Positions 15,630-24,942 are shown, counted from the first letter of the stretch. The stretch is 64,000 nt of DNA from Porticoccus sp002341315 (GCF_047634355.1 NZ_JBLIAL010000002.1), one strand, 5' to 3'. Translations and numbers: made by a program. Notes: generated from the letters alone by a model not told the origin.

Positions 15630-18086
15630 ATGACGCTGCGTACCTTGATATTGACCACCGGCTTGCTTGGCCTGTTGCTGACTAATACCGTTTTGGCTTT
15701 GGGGCTGGGGGAGATCAAGTTGAACTCATCCCTCAATGAACCTCTTGATGCCGAAGTTCAATTGACCAGTATTGGTGAGTTGACTGATATCGAAATACTG
15801 GTTGGATTGGGCTCCCCGAGGGATTTCAAAAACGCAGGTGTCGAAAGACTGTTTCTGTTGACAGATCTGAATTTTTCAGTGGATCTCGCAAACCGCGCGC
15901 AGCCTGTGCTTCGGATTACTTCAAAGAAACCTATTCGCGAGCCCTATTTGAATTTTCTGGTAGAGGTTCAGTGGCCAACCGGTCGTCTGGTGCGTGAATA
16001 TACCCTGTTGCTCGATTTGCCGGTCTATGCCTCGGAGAGAACCGCTGCAAAAAAGATTGAGGCTGCGAGTTCCGGCCCGCAGCTCCACAGTAAACCAGCG
16101 TCGCCCAGGCCTGTATCAAATACGCCCTCCAGTCAGCCACCTGTAGCAGGTGACGGTCAATACAGCGTCAGCGCCGGTGATACAGTCTGGGCCATTGCCC
16201 AGCGGATTCGTCCCCGGCAGGCCACCATGAATCAGACTATGGCGGCTATCAAACAGCTTAATCCCGATGCTTTCATCAATGACAATATCAATCTGTTGAA
16301 AAAAGGAGCTGTTCTTCGGCTGCCTGAGGGCAGTGATATTCGGGCATTGACCCAAGCAGAGGTCAGGACTGAACTCAGCCAGCCTGAACCGATACCTGCT
16401 AAAGAGACCGGGGCATTGGCCCCTGTGCTCGATGCCACCGATCAGGATGCAGCGGCAACCGATTCCGCGGTTGCGGGAGAGGGTCGCCTTAAGCTCGCCG
16501 CACCGGGCGCTGATGACGCCGGCGAGCAATCCACCGGAAATGTAAATGGCGATGGTGAGGCTGGCAGCTCCTCTGGTTCCGGACAGGATGAGTTAATAGC
16601 CGCACAGGAGGAGCTGGACAAGACTCTTCGTGAAAATGATGATCTGAAAACCCGTATCGCCAACCTGGAAGAACAGTTGTCCACCATGAATCGTCTGGTG
16701 GAAATTCAGGATGACTCGCTGCGCGGCACCCAGCTGGCGGTTCAGGCAGAAGATCCCTCAGCCACAGAAGAGCCTTCAGCTCCAAAAGAGCCCTCAGCTC
16801 CAAAAGAGCCCTCAGCGTCAGATGTTGAAGCCAATGCCGTTGAACCTGTACCCGCTCAGGAAGGTGGTCAAAGTGACAGGTCATCTGGGCTGGCTGGATG
16901 GATGGACTACTTGCTTTATCCCTTGATTGCGCTACTTGCGCTTTTACTGGCGGTGGTAATGTTTTTCCGCAATCGGAAAAACGATGATGACGACCAGGAC
17001 GAGGTCTCTCTTCAAACTCTGGCCACCCCTAAAGAGTCTGAGTTACCTGAAGAAAATCTTGCCGAAACCTTTACCGAGGCAGAAAAACAATATGTCCACG
17101 AAGTTGCGGCAGAGCTGGATGAATCAGATTTAAAAGACCTTGAGGAGCTCGAGCTTGGTGCTGGTGAAGGCGTTGACCCCAAGGGTGAAGCAGATATCTA
17201 TCTCTCGCTGGGAAATTATCGTCAGGCTGAGAATATTCTTCGCAAGGCCATAGAGGCTGACCCGCAGGACAGCTCGTTGCGTCTAAAATTGCTGGAAGTA
17301 CATGTCAACGCCAATAACCCGGATGCCTTTGAGGCAGAAAAAGCTTCACTGGCCGAACTCAATGACAGTCAGGCCGATGCCCGGGCACTTACTCTCGAAG
17401 CAGAGTTGTTGCCAGGAAAATCGGGTTCCCCGGATGACTCTGATGTGCAGGCTGATATTTCAAGCGAGATACCGGATGCTTCAGTAGGTTCGGCCGACTT
17501 TGAGTCCCCGACACTCGATTACGATCTGGGTGATGTGTCCCCCAATGCCTCCCTTGAGGATGACACTTACCCGCAAGATGAAGAAAATGTAACGCCGTCG
17601 GCAGATCGTGATTTAAACGACATTGACCTTTTCGCTTCAGGTGAATTTTCTGCCGAAGAGAGCTCTACCGATAAGGGTTCTGCTGACGAAGGATTGACCT
17701 CAACATCTCCGGACACGCAACCCTCTAACAGGGAAGCCGAGCCGGACTTTGATCTGGATCTTGACCTCGATGATATGGACTTGGGTGCACTGTCGACCGA
17801 AATCGATGAGGGCATGCAGGATATTGATTTTGATGAAGAAGGCCCCGCCAGAGAAGACGATGAACAGGCTGAACCCCGGACAGCCAATGATGACTTTGAT
17901 GATCTCGCCAGTATGGATGATTCACTGGGTGACGATGATGAGTCGGATACCAAGCTGGTTCTTGCGGAAGCCTATGTGGATATGGGCGACCCGGACAATG
18001 CGCGTGATTTGCTTGAAGAGGTGCTTCAAAATGGCACCGAAGAGCAACGCAAAAAAGCCAATGACATACTCGAGACACTTTCCTGA
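15630..18086 (+). CDS. fimV: FimV-family polar hub protein
   Basis: Inner-membrane protein of 818 residues, a peptidoglycan-binding polar landmark for type IV pili and twitching in Pseudomonas. In order: signal peptide (about 1-24), the FimV N-terminal domain (LGLGEIKLNSSLNEPLDAEV), a LysM domain (about 170-235, YSVSAGDTVWAIAQRI), a coiled coil (about 318-355), a Pro/Glu-rich spacer with tandem PSAPKE repeats (about 378-395), one membrane span (about 425-447), and a very acidic cytoplasmic part. The cytoplasmic part holds one TPR-like block (DIYLSLGNYRQAENILRKAI) and the conserved C-terminal block (VLAEAYVDMGDPDNARDLLEEV). truA starts 5 bp later. Confidence 0.93.
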   Translation: MTLRTLILTTGLLGLLLTNTVLALGLGEIKLNSSLNEPLDAEVQLTSIGELTDIEILVGLGSPRDFKNAGVERLFLLTDLNFSVDLANRAQPVLRITSKKPIREPYLNFLVEVQWPTGRLVREYTLLLDLPVYASERTAAKKIEAASSGPQLHSKPASPRPVSNTPSSQPPVAGDGQYSVSAGDTVWAIAQRIRPRQATMNQTMAAIKQLNPDAFINDNINLLKKGAVLRLPEGSDIRALTQAEVRTELSQPEPIPAKETGALAPVLDATDQDAAATDSAVAGEGRLKLAAPGADDAGEQSTGNVNGDGEAGSSSGSGQDELIAAQEELDKTLRENDDLKTRIANLEEQLSTMNRLVEIQDDSLRGTQLAVQAEDPSATEEPSAPKEPSAPKEPSASDVEANAVEPVPAQEGGQSDRSSGLAGWMDYLLYPLIALLALLLAVVMFFRNRKNDDDDQDEVSLQTLATPKESELPEENLAETFTEAEKQYVHEVAAELDESDLKDLEELELGAGEGVDPKGEADIYLSLGNYRQAENILRKAIEADPQDSSLRLKLLEVHVNANNPDAFEAEKASLAELNDSQADARALTLEAELLPGKSGSPDDSDVQADISSEIPDASVGSADFESPTLDYDLGDVSPNASLEDDTYPQDEENVTPSADRDLNDIDLFASGEFSAEESSTDKGSADEGLTSTSPDTQPSNREAEPDFDLDLDLDDMDLGALSTEIDEGMQDIDFDEEGPAREDDEQAEPRTANDDFDDLASMDDSLGDDDESDTKLVLAEAYVDMGDPDNARDLLEEVLQNGTEEQRKKANDILETLS
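16773..16808 (+). repeat. Two tandem 18-bp repeats in fimV
   Basis: Two consecutive 18-bp units differing at one base encode PSAPKE twice; a third, diverged partial copy follows (PSASD). They lie in the flexible spacer before the FimV membrane span, so the copy number could vary by slippage without breaking the frame. Confidence 0.8.
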
Positions 18087-18091
18087 CAACA

Positions 18092-18955
18092 ATGATTCCG
18101 GGACTAACCCGAGAGACAGGTTCTCTCGGGCATTCGGCTGAGGACTTTGTTCTTCCTGCCGGGGTAAAACGCATTGCTGCTGCCGTCGAATATGACGGCA
18201 GTGCTTTTTGTGGCTGGCAACGGCAGCGACATAGCCCCAGTGTGCAGGCTGCAGTGGAAGCAGCCCTGTCCAGGGTCGCCAATGAACCTGTATCGGTTGT
18301 TTGTGCAGGACGCACGGATACCGGTGTACACGGTACCAACCAGATCATTCATTTTGATACTGCTGCGAAGAGGCATAATCGCAATTGGCTACTGGGTGGT
18401 AACGCCAATTTACCTTATGGGATAAGGTTGCACTGGGTGGCCGAACAAACAGCAGACTTTCATGCGCGTTTCAGTGCCACAGCCAGAACCTACCGATACC
18501 TGATTACCAATCAGGCTCAGCGTTCCGCGCTTTTCTATCATGGATTGAGTTGGGAGAAGCGACCGCTGAATGCGCCTGACATGCATCGGGCCATTCAGCA
18601 CTTGATCGGAGAACATGATTTCAGCTCCTTTCGCGCTGCAGGCTGTCAGTCCAACTCGCCAAATCGAAACATTTACCGTGCCAGGGTTTGGCGACAGGCG
18701 GATCTTGTCATTGTTGAAATAACGGCAAATGCGTTTCTCCACCATATGGTCCGCAATATTGTTGGAGCATTGCTCTGTATCGGTCGTGGCGACAGATCAA
18801 AAGACTGGTTGAAAGAGTTGCTATTGCTGCGGGATCGTACTAAAGCGCCGCCAACAGCTCCACCTAACGGTTTGTATCTGGTGAGGGTGAACTACCCTGA
18901 CTGTTTTGACGTACCTCTGTTTGTGCCAGGCCCTCAATTTATTACAGAAGCCTGA
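18092..18955 (+). CDS. truA: tRNA pseudouridine(38-40) synthase
   Basis: TruA of 287 residues, which makes pseudouridine at positions 38-40 of the tRNA anticodon stem. The conserved core starts at about residue 26 (RIAAAVEYDGSAFCGWQRQ). The catalytic Asp is in CAGRTDTGVHG, and the YRYLITN and NAFLHHMVRNIVGAL motifs follow. The only usable start in frame is the ATG at 18092, 5 bp after fimV, which gives an N-terminal extension of about 25 residues. That extension contains a strong RNA hairpin (separate entry). Gene order fimV-truA-trpF matches Pseudomonas. Confidence 0.93.
   Translation: MIPGLTRETGSLGHSAEDFVLPAGVKRIAAAVEYDGSAFCGWQRQRHSPSVQAAVEAALSRVANEPVSVVCAGRTDTGVHGTNQIIHFDTAAKRHNRNWLLGGNANLPYGIRLHWVAEQTADFHARFSATARTYRYLITNQAQRSALFYHGLSWEKRPLNAPDMHRAIQHLIGEHDFSSFRAAGCQSNSPNRNIYRARVWRQADLVIVEITANAFLHHMVRNIVGALLCIGRGDRSKDWLKELLLLRDRTKAPPTAPPNGLYLVRVNYPDCFDVPLFVPGPQFITEA
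18108..18130 (+). terminator. Strong hairpin inside the 5' end of truA
   Basis: CCCGAGAGA (18108-18116) pairs perfectly with TCTCTCGGG (18122-18130) around a 5-nt loop. It begins 16 nt downstream of the truA start codon. There is no U-run after it, so it may act as a weak or Rho-assisted fimV terminator, an RNA-stability element, or a brake on truA translation. Confidence 0.5.
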
Positions 18956-18997
18956 TCGGAGAAGGGCGGTCCTCAATAGCCGCAATCAGTGCTTTTT

Positions 18998-19006
18998 TGC
19001 TACAAT
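18998..19006 (+). promoter_or_regulatory. Extended -10 promoter candidate for trpF
   Basis: TGC followed directly by TACAAT is an extended -10 element, 26 bp before the preferred trpF GTG start. No good -35 is seen. It would let trpF-trpB-trpA be transcribed separately from fimV-truA. Confidence 0.35.
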
Positions 19007-19031
19007 TCTTCCAGAATCAATGGGGCGCATA

Positions 19032-19652
19032 GTGAAACGAACTCGTGTCAAAGTCTGTGGTATAACCCGACCAGAAGATGCACGTGTTGCTGCTGCTGCC
19101 GGAGTTGATGCAATAGGTCTGGTGTTTTATGCAAAAAGCCCCAGATTTGTGGGCCTATCAGATGCCGCAGTCATTTCAGCCGAAGTGGGCCCCTTTGTCA
19201 CAACGGTCGGTTTGTTTGTCAATGCCCCACAGCTACAGGTGGCAGAGACACTTGAGAGAGTGGGGCTGCAGCTTCTGCAGTTCCACGGCGATGAGGACGA
19301 TGCGTACTGCCGGCAGTTTGGCAGACCGTTTATCAAAGCTATAAGAATGGCGCCAGACTTGAATCTGTCAAAGGAGCTGGCGCGGTTTCCCAGCGCGAGC
19401 GGATTTCTGTTTGATGCCTGGCATAAAGACAAATATGGCGGTACCGGAGAAACGTTTGCCTGGCGGCGACTGCCATCGGATTCGGATTTCCCGCTGATCC
19501 TGGCGGGCGGTTTGAACCCCGAGAATGTGGCCGATGCCATTTCCCAGGCCCGGCCTTACGCAGTAGATGTGAGTGGTGGTGTGGAGACGGCTCCGGGCAT
19601 TAAGTCCGCTCGACTCATAGAACAGTTTATTGCCCGCGCTTCAGCCGGGTAA
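19032..19652 (+). CDS. trpF: Phosphoribosylanthranilate isomerase
   Basis: TIM-barrel isomerase of the tryptophan pathway, 206 residues from the preferred GTG start. RTRVKVCGITRPEDA gives the catalytic Cys; FHGDEDD and the C-terminal phosphate-binding LAGGLNPENV and VDVSGGVE are also present. An ATG four codons earlier (19020) is an alternative start. It is followed after 16 bp by trpB. In Pseudomonas, trpF sits here alone between truA and accD. Confidence 0.94.
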   Translation: MKRTRVKVCGITRPEDARVAAAAGVDAIGLVFYAKSPRFVGLSDAAVISAEVGPFVTTVGLFVNAPQLQVAETLERVGLQLLQFHGDEDDAYCRQFGRPFIKAIRMAPDLNLSKELARFPSASGFLFDAWHKDKYGGTGETFAWRRLPSDSDFPLILAGGLNPENVADAISQARPYAVDVSGGVETAPGIKSARLIEQFIARASAG

Positions 19653-19668
19653 CACGTCGGAGAACACA

Positions 19669-20886
19669 GTGAACAAGAAAGCCTCGATTGATTTTAACCA
19701 GATGCCGGATGCTCATGGCCATTTCGGCCCCTACGGTGGACGCTTTGTCTCTGAAACCCTGATTTATGCACTGGATGAGCTGGAGAGTATCTATCGGAAC
19801 TTAAAGGATGACCCCGAATTTCAGGCCCAGTTTGATTACGACCTGGCCCATTACGTGGGACGGCCATCGCCGCTGTATTTTGCGGAACGCTGGACCAGGG
19901 AAACCGGTGGTGCGAAGTTGTTTCTCAAGCGTGAAGACTTGAACCATACCGGTGCACACAAAATCAACAATACGATTGGGCAGGCGTTGCTGGCCAAACA
20001 TACTGGCAAGCAACGGGTGATTGCTGAAACCGGCGCTGGTCAACACGGTGTGGCTACGGCTACTGTTGCTGCCCGTCTTGGTCTGGAATGCCATGTGTTC
20101 ATGGGTGAAGAAGACATCCAGCGCCAGTCCCTTAATGTTTACCGTATGAAACTGCTCGGCGCGACGGTCGTGCCCGTGACCTCCGGTTCCAGAACACTCA
20201 AGGATGCCATGAATGAAGCATTGCGCGACTGGGTAACCAACGTGGATGACACGTTTTATATCATTGGTACCTGTGCAGGACCCCACCCCTATCCGGAGCT
20301 GGTGAGGAACTTTCAATCTGTGATCGGCCGCGAGGCCCGTCAGCAGTCATTGGCCCAAACCGGTAAATTACCGGATGCGTTGGTCGCCTGCGTTGGCGGA
20401 GGGTCAAATGCCATCGGTCTGTTTCACCCGTTTCTGGCAGACGAATCGGTTGCGATGTACGGTGTTGAAGCTGGTGGGTTTGGCCTCGGCACAGGTAAAC
20501 ATGCTGCACCACTGAACGACGGTATTCCCGGCGTTCTCCACGGTAATCGTACTTACCTGATGGAAGATGAAAACGGTCAGATTATTGAAACCCACTCTAT
20601 CTCAGCTGGACTGGATTATCCTGGAGTTGGCCCGGAGCATTCCTGGTTGAAAGATATCGGTCGTGTCAAATACGTGGCCATTGACGACGATGAGGCGATG
20701 GATGCATTTCGTCATCTCACCAGAATCGAAGGTATCATGCCCGCGCTGGAGTCCAGTCATGCGATTGCCTATGCTGAAAAACTGGCTCGCCAGATGGATC
20801 CAGATCAGACCATCGTAGTGAATCTTTCCGGACGCGGTGACAAAGATATTCTGACAGTTGCAGAAATCGATGGCATCACTTTGTAA
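19669..20886 (+). CDS. trpB: Tryptophan synthase beta subunit
   Basis: PLP enzyme of 405 residues that condenses indole and serine to tryptophan. The family N-terminus MPDAHGHFGPYGGRFVSETL is complete. The PLP lysine is in NHTGAHKINNT (about residue 98), the phosphate-binding GGGSNAIG and the ETGAGQHGVATAT loop are present. The GTG at 19669 follows CGGAGA and gives the usual length; an ATG 39 bp upstream is inside trpF and less likely. trpA begins 34 bp downstream. Confidence 0.96.
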   Translation: MNKKASIDFNQMPDAHGHFGPYGGRFVSETLIYALDELESIYRNLKDDPEFQAQFDYDLAHYVGRPSPLYFAERWTRETGGAKLFLKREDLNHTGAHKINNTIGQALLAKHTGKQRVIAETGAGQHGVATATVAARLGLECHVFMGEEDIQRQSLNVYRMKLLGATVVPVTSGSRTLKDAMNEALRDWVTNVDDTFYIIGTCAGPHPYPELVRNFQSVIGREARQQSLAQTGKLPDALVACVGGGSNAIGLFHPFLADESVAMYGVEAGGFGLGTGKHAAPLNDGIPGVLHGNRTYLMEDENGQIIETHSISAGLDYPGVGPEHSWLKDIGRVKYVAIDDDEAMDAFRHLTRIEGIMPALESSHAIAYAEKLARQMDPDQTIVVNLSGRGDKDILTVAEIDGITL

Positions 20887-20920
20887 TCATGCATCAGTAA
20901 AAGAAGTTGGAAAATTGTCT

Positions 20921-21736
20921 GTGAACAGGATTAAACAACGTTTTGAAGCTCTTAAACAGCAGGGCCGCAAGGCCCTGATTCCTTATGTAGTATTGGGTGA
21001 TCCCGCCGCGGATGTAACGCTGCCGGTGATGCATGCCCTGGTTGAACAGGGTGCCGATATTCTCGAGCTCGGTGTCCCTTTTTCAGATCCGACTGCTGAG
21101 GGGCCGGTGATTCAGAAGGCCCACGAGCGGGCTCTGGCCCACGGGAGTAGTCTGCGTGACGCGTTGACACTGGTGAAACAATTCAGGGAGACCGATTTCA
21201 CCACTCCGGTCATTCTGATGGGGTACGCCAATCCCATAGAGCGGCTGGGCTATCAGCATTTTATTGAGCTGGCTCTCGATGCCGGAATTGATGGGGTCCT
21301 GACAGTCGATCTTCCCCCTGAGGAAGCGGGGGAATTTAATCAACAGCTCGGTGAAGCGGGTATTGAAAATATTTTTCTGTTGGCGCCCACCAGCACTGAC
21401 AAGCGGCAGACAATGGTTGCAGAAATGGCCGGTGGCTTTATTTATTATGTCTCGCTGAAAGGTGTGACCGGTGCGGGTAATCTGGACGTGGTCTCAGTGA
21501 AACAGCATGTGGACCATATCCGCACATTGACTGACCTGCCAGTCTGTGTAGGATTCGGGATTAAAGATGGTGCTTCAGCGCGCGCTGTTGCCGACCTCTC
21601 CGATGGCGTGGTGGTTGGTAGTGTGCTGGTGAGTAAAATGGCTGAGCTGGCTGCGCGCGGTGAAACGTCACCACGGGCTTTTTCACAGGCAGTTTCAAGC
21701 CTGGTCGCAGAAATGCGGGATGCACTGGACAATTGA
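20921..21736 (+). CDS. trpA: Tryptophan synthase alpha subunit
   Basis: TIM-barrel alpha subunit of 271 residues that cleaves indole-3-glycerol phosphate to indole, channelled to TrpB. The catalytic Glu and Asp are in ILELGVPFSDPTAEGPVIQ; the phosphate loop is GVTGAG and the C-terminal VGFGIKDG is present. It starts with GTG after GAAGTTGGA. accD follows after 11 bp. Confidence 0.96.
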   Translation: MNRIKQRFEALKQQGRKALIPYVVLGDPAADVTLPVMHALVEQGADILELGVPFSDPTAEGPVIQKAHERALAHGSSLRDALTLVKQFRETDFTTPVILMGYANPIERLGYQHFIELALDAGIDGVLTVDLPPEEAGEFNQQLGEAGIENIFLLAPTSTDKRQTMVAEMAGGFIYYVSLKGVTGAGNLDVVSVKQHVDHIRTLTDLPVCVGFGIKDGASARAVADLSDGVVVGSVLVSKMAELAARGETSPRAFSQAVSSLVAEMRDALDN

Positions 21737-21747
21737 CGGAATAAACT

Positions 21748-22641
21748 ATGAGCTGGTTGGAAAAAATCCGCCCCAAGGGTCCGGCGACCCAGAAAAAAGA
21801 TCGCACCCAGAGTGTTCCCGAAGGGCTGTGGAAAAAATGCCCGAAATGTAGTGCACCACTTTATCGTCCAGAGCTCGAAAAGAATCTCGAAGTCTGCCCA
21901 AAATGCGATCACCACCTCCGTATAGGTGCTCGCCGTCGACTGGACTTCTTTCTTGATCGGGAGGGTCGTGAGGAGCTTGCCACAGAGGTCAAACCTGTTG
22001 ATCGTCTCAAATTCAAGGATGTGCGGCGATATAAAGACCGGTTGAATGATGCCCAGAAACTGACCGGTGAAGACGATGCACTGGTGGCGATGAAAGGTAC
22101 ATTAAAGGGCATGCCCGTTGTTGCGGTGGCATTTGAGTTCGCCTTTCACGGTGGTTCCATGGGCTATGTGGTCGGTGAACGCTTTACCCGTGCTGCCCAG
22201 GTTTCCCTGCAGGAAAATATCCCGTTGATCTGCTTCTCCGCCACGGGTGGTGCGCGTATGCAGGAGGCACTGATATCCCTCATGCAGATGGCCAAAACCA
22301 GCGCAATTATCGAAAGGCTTAAAAGTCAGGGCACGCCTTATATCTCGGTAATGACAGACCCTGTTTATGGCGGTGTTTCTGCCAGTCTTGCACTGTTGGG
22401 CGATATCAATGCCGCCGAGCCTGCTGCAAGAGCAGGTTTTGCCGGGCCCAATATCATTGAGCAGACCATCCGTCAGCGCTTGCCCAAGGGGTTTCAGCGC
22501 GCAGAATTTCTGCTGGAGCACGGAGCGATCGATTTAATCATTCCGCGCCCCGAGCTTCGGGATACGCTGGCGTCCCTCATCTCAAAGTTTACCCATTGTC
22601 CAGAACCTGATCATATCGATGCCCCAGCGCTCACTGAGTGA
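21748..22641 (+). CDS. accD: Acetyl-CoA carboxylase carboxyltransferase beta subunit
   Basis: Beta subunit of 297 residues of the carboxyltransferase that transfers CO2 from biotin to acetyl-CoA in fatty-acid synthesis. The N-terminal zinc ribbon shows CPKC at about 31-34 and CPKC at about 50-53. The crotonase-like core has GGSMGYVVGERFTRA and ATGGARMQEALISLMQMA. It overlaps folC by 23 bp. The accD-folC pairing is conserved in Gammaproteobacteria. Confidence 0.96.
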   Translation: MSWLEKIRPKGPATQKKDRTQSVPEGLWKKCPKCSAPLYRPELEKNLEVCPKCDHHLRIGARRRLDFFLDREGREELATEVKPVDRLKFKDVRRYKDRLNDAQKLTGEDDALVAMKGTLKGMPVVAVAFEFAFHGGSMGYVVGERFTRAAQVSLQENIPLICFSATGGARMQEALISLMQMAKTSAIIERLKSQGTPYISVMTDPVYGGVSASLALLGDINAAEPAARAGFAGPNIIEQTIRQRLPKGFQRAEFLLEHGAIDLIIPRPELRDTLASLISKFTHCPEPDHIDAPALTE

Positions 22642-23875
22642 ATGGCTGACCCTGTTACAAAACAGGCATCCCAAAGAAATTGAGCTTGGCCTGGAGCGCA
22701 TTCGTCTGGTTGCCAGGGAGTTGGGGCTGGTGGATGTGCCGGACAGACGTTCGCCCGCAAAAACCATCATCACCATTGCCGGCACCAACGGCAAAGGCTC
22801 TTGTGTCGCTGCACTTCAAGCGCTGTTGACAGCTGCGGGTTATCGTGTGGCCTGCTATACATCGCCCCATCTGATCAACTACCGCGAACGGATAGTGATT
22901 GATGGTCATTGCGTCAGTGATGAGGCTATTTGTGAAGCATTTGAACAAATAGAGCGGGCCAGCGGCTGCACGAGCCTGACGTATTTCGAATTTGGTACGT
23001 TGGCTGCCTTGTTGCTGATGGCCAGGGCGGAGCTGGATGTTGCGATTCTCGAGGTCGGTTTGGGCGGACGGCTCGACGCAGTCAATATCCTTGATGCCGA
23101 TATAGCGATTGTCACCAGTGTGGCGCTGGATCATCAGGAATGGCTGGGCAACGATCTCAACCAGATAGCTGCTGAAAAAGTGGCCATTGCTCGTGCGGGT
23201 AAGCCGCTGATCTGTGGCGACCCGAACCCGGTCGCAGGATTGATCAGTACTGCCGACAAGGTCGGGGCAATACTGATGATGAATGACAGGGATTTTTCTG
23301 CAAGGCAGTTTGCGCCGCTGCCAGAGACTTCACTGCCGTCTGCCAGTATTGCCTGTGCTCTACAAGCCACCAGTCTGATCACGGGTCTGACACCTTCTGA
23401 AGTGGATACCAGCGCAATCGGTGGTGTTGCGGTGCCGGGTCGGTTTCAAAAAGTGATTGTCAATGGTGTATCGGTAGTGTTGGATGTGGCCCATAATCCC
23501 CAGGCAGCGGCATTGTTGGCAGATCGGCTCCATAGTTCCTCGGGGCACTTGATTGCGGTTGTCGGTCTCATGGCGGATAAAGATATTCCAAATATTCTTG
23601 CCCCGTTGGGACCGCTGGTTAAAAGCTGGTACTTTTGCAATATACCAGACCAGCCGAGAGCCGCAGATGCAGGTATGCTCTCATCGATGTTGTACAATGC
23701 CAATGGGCCGGTATCCGCCAGAACGAGGGTCTGTTCTTCTCCGCTGAACGCTCTTGAATCGGCCCTGCGTGAAGCTACTTCCGACGATCAAGTGGTCGTT
23801 TTCGGCTCTTTCTTCACTGTTGGTCCGATACTGGACTGGTGGCAAAACCTGCCAAAAGGAAAAAAAGGATGTTGA
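22619..23875 (+). CDS. folC: Dihydrofolate/folylpolyglutamate synthase
   Basis: Mur-ligase-fold enzyme of 418 residues that adds glutamate to dihydropteroate and to folates. The ATP loop is GTNGKGSCVAAL, followed by YTSPHLINYRERI, EVGLGGRLDAVN and the DVAHNP motif of the central domain. The start lies inside the end of accD and its stop overlaps dedD by 7 bp, so translational coupling is likely on both sides. Confidence 0.95.
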   Translation: MPQRSLSEWLTLLQNRHPKEIELGLERIRLVARELGLVDVPDRRSPAKTIITIAGTNGKGSCVAALQALLTAAGYRVACYTSPHLINYRERIVIDGHCVSDEAICEAFEQIERASGCTSLTYFEFGTLAALLLMARAELDVAILEVGLGGRLDAVNILDADIAIVTSVALDHQEWLGNDLNQIAAEKVAIARAGKPLICGDPNPVAGLISTADKVGAILMMNDRDFSARQFAPLPETSLPSASIACALQATSLITGLTPSEVDTSAIGGVAVPGRFQKVIVNGVSVVLDVAHNPQAAALLADRLHSSSGHLIAVVGLMADKDIPNILAPLGPLVKSWYFCNIPDQPRAADAGMLSSMLYNANGPVSARTRVCSSPLNALESALREATSDDQVVVFGSFFTVGPILDWWQNLPKGKKGC

Positions 23876-24393
23876 GTGAAAATATGAAACAGCGCATTGT
23901 CGGTGGCTTTGTATTGCTGGCGCTGGCTCTGATTCTGTTCGCTTTACTATTTGATTTTTCTGATGCAGCCAAGGTCGATACTCGCTCGCAAATTCCCGAC
24001 TCCCCGGACATTCCTCCTATGGTCGTTGATGAACCGGATCGCCCGGACAATATTGAAGCGGCAATAGATGATGAAAATATCTTCCAGCCCGAGGTTTCCC
24101 AAGAGGTAGAGGTTGAGACCTCCTCACCGCCAGGGTTGACGGATGAGGGCGTGGCGGAAGCCTGGGTTTTGCAGGTGGGCAGTTTTCGCGATGCAGAAAA
24201 GGCGCAGTCATTGCTGAAGCAGCTTCTGGCGGAGGGGTATAGCGCCTATGTCCGTGAGCAGAAAGGCGATGCCGGAGAGCTGAGCCGGGTTTTTGTGGGA
24301 CCCAAGGTGCTAAAGAGTAAGCTGATGGAAGACAAAGCGGCCATCGACAAAAAACATGGTGTCAATGCATTGATGTTGCACTTTGATCCCTGA
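23869..24393 (+). CDS. dedD: DedD-like SPOR-domain protein
   Basis: Cell-division-associated protein of 174 residues: a short cytoplasmic start, one membrane helix (about 12-28, VLLALALILFALLFDF), a Pro/Glu-rich periplasmic linker, and a C-terminal SPOR domain (AWVLQVGSFRDAEKAQSLLKQL to the end) that binds denuded septal peptidoglycan. The ATG at 23869 follows an AAAAGG run and overlaps folC by 7 bp. The position between folC and cvpA is that of E. coli dedD. Confidence 0.88.
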   Translation: MLSENMKQRIVGGFVLLALALILFALLFDFSDAAKVDTRSQIPDSPDIPPMVVDEPDRPDNIEAAIDDENIFQPEVSQEVEVETSSPPGLTDEGVAEAWVLQVGSFRDAEKAQSLLKQLLAEGYSAYVREQKGDAGELSRVFVGPKVLKSKLMEDKAAIDKKHGVNALMLHFDP

Positions 24394-24447
24394 CCGTAGA
24401 ACCTCCCTCTGATACACTCGCGGGCATTCTAAAAAAATGATGAAAGC

Positions 24448-24942
24448 ATGAACTGGGCAGACTGGGCGATTATTGCAGTTTTAGGGTTTTCTGTGCTGAT
24501 TAGCGCAGTGAGAGGCTTCATTAAAGAAGCTCTGTCGTTGGTGATCTGGCTGGCAGCGGCAATTATTGCGTCCATTTTCCACGATGAGCTCGCATTATGG
24601 CTGGTTGATCTCATTGCAACGCCTTCCCTGCGTATGCTGACCGCCTGGATCACACTGTTTATTGTTGTTCTGATCATTGGCGGTATTTGCAGTTATCTGT
24701 TGGGAAAACTGGTGGAAGCGACGGGCCTGACCGGCACCGATCGGCTCCTGGGCGTATTGTTTGGCCTGACCCGCGGCCTGATCATTATTATGGTGGTACT
24801 GCTTGTCCTGACGGAAATACTGCCAGTGGCAGAGGATAGGTGGTGGCAGGAATCACGTTTGATTTCTTTTTTTATGCAGTTTGAAAATTTCGCCAGGGAG
24901 GCCGGAGCTGCGGTGTTAGGTTTTCTAAAAAATCTGCTCTAG
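24448..24942 (+). CDS. cvpA: CvpA family membrane protein
   Basis: Inner-membrane protein of 164 residues with about four hydrophobic segments. The CvpA family was named for colicin V production and has since been linked to envelope homeostasis; its biochemical activity is not defined. The N-terminus NWADWAIIAVLGFSVLISAVRGFIKEALSL is diagnostic. It directly precedes purF, as in E. coli and Pseudomonas. Confidence 0.92.
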   Translation: MNWADWAIIAVLGFSVLISAVRGFIKEALSLVIWLAAAIIASIFHDELALWLVDLIATPSLRMLTAWITLFIVVLIIGGICSYLLGKLVEATGLTGTDRLLGVLFGLTRGLIIIMVVLLVLTEILPVAEDRWWQESRLISFFMQFENFAREAGAAVLGFLKNLL

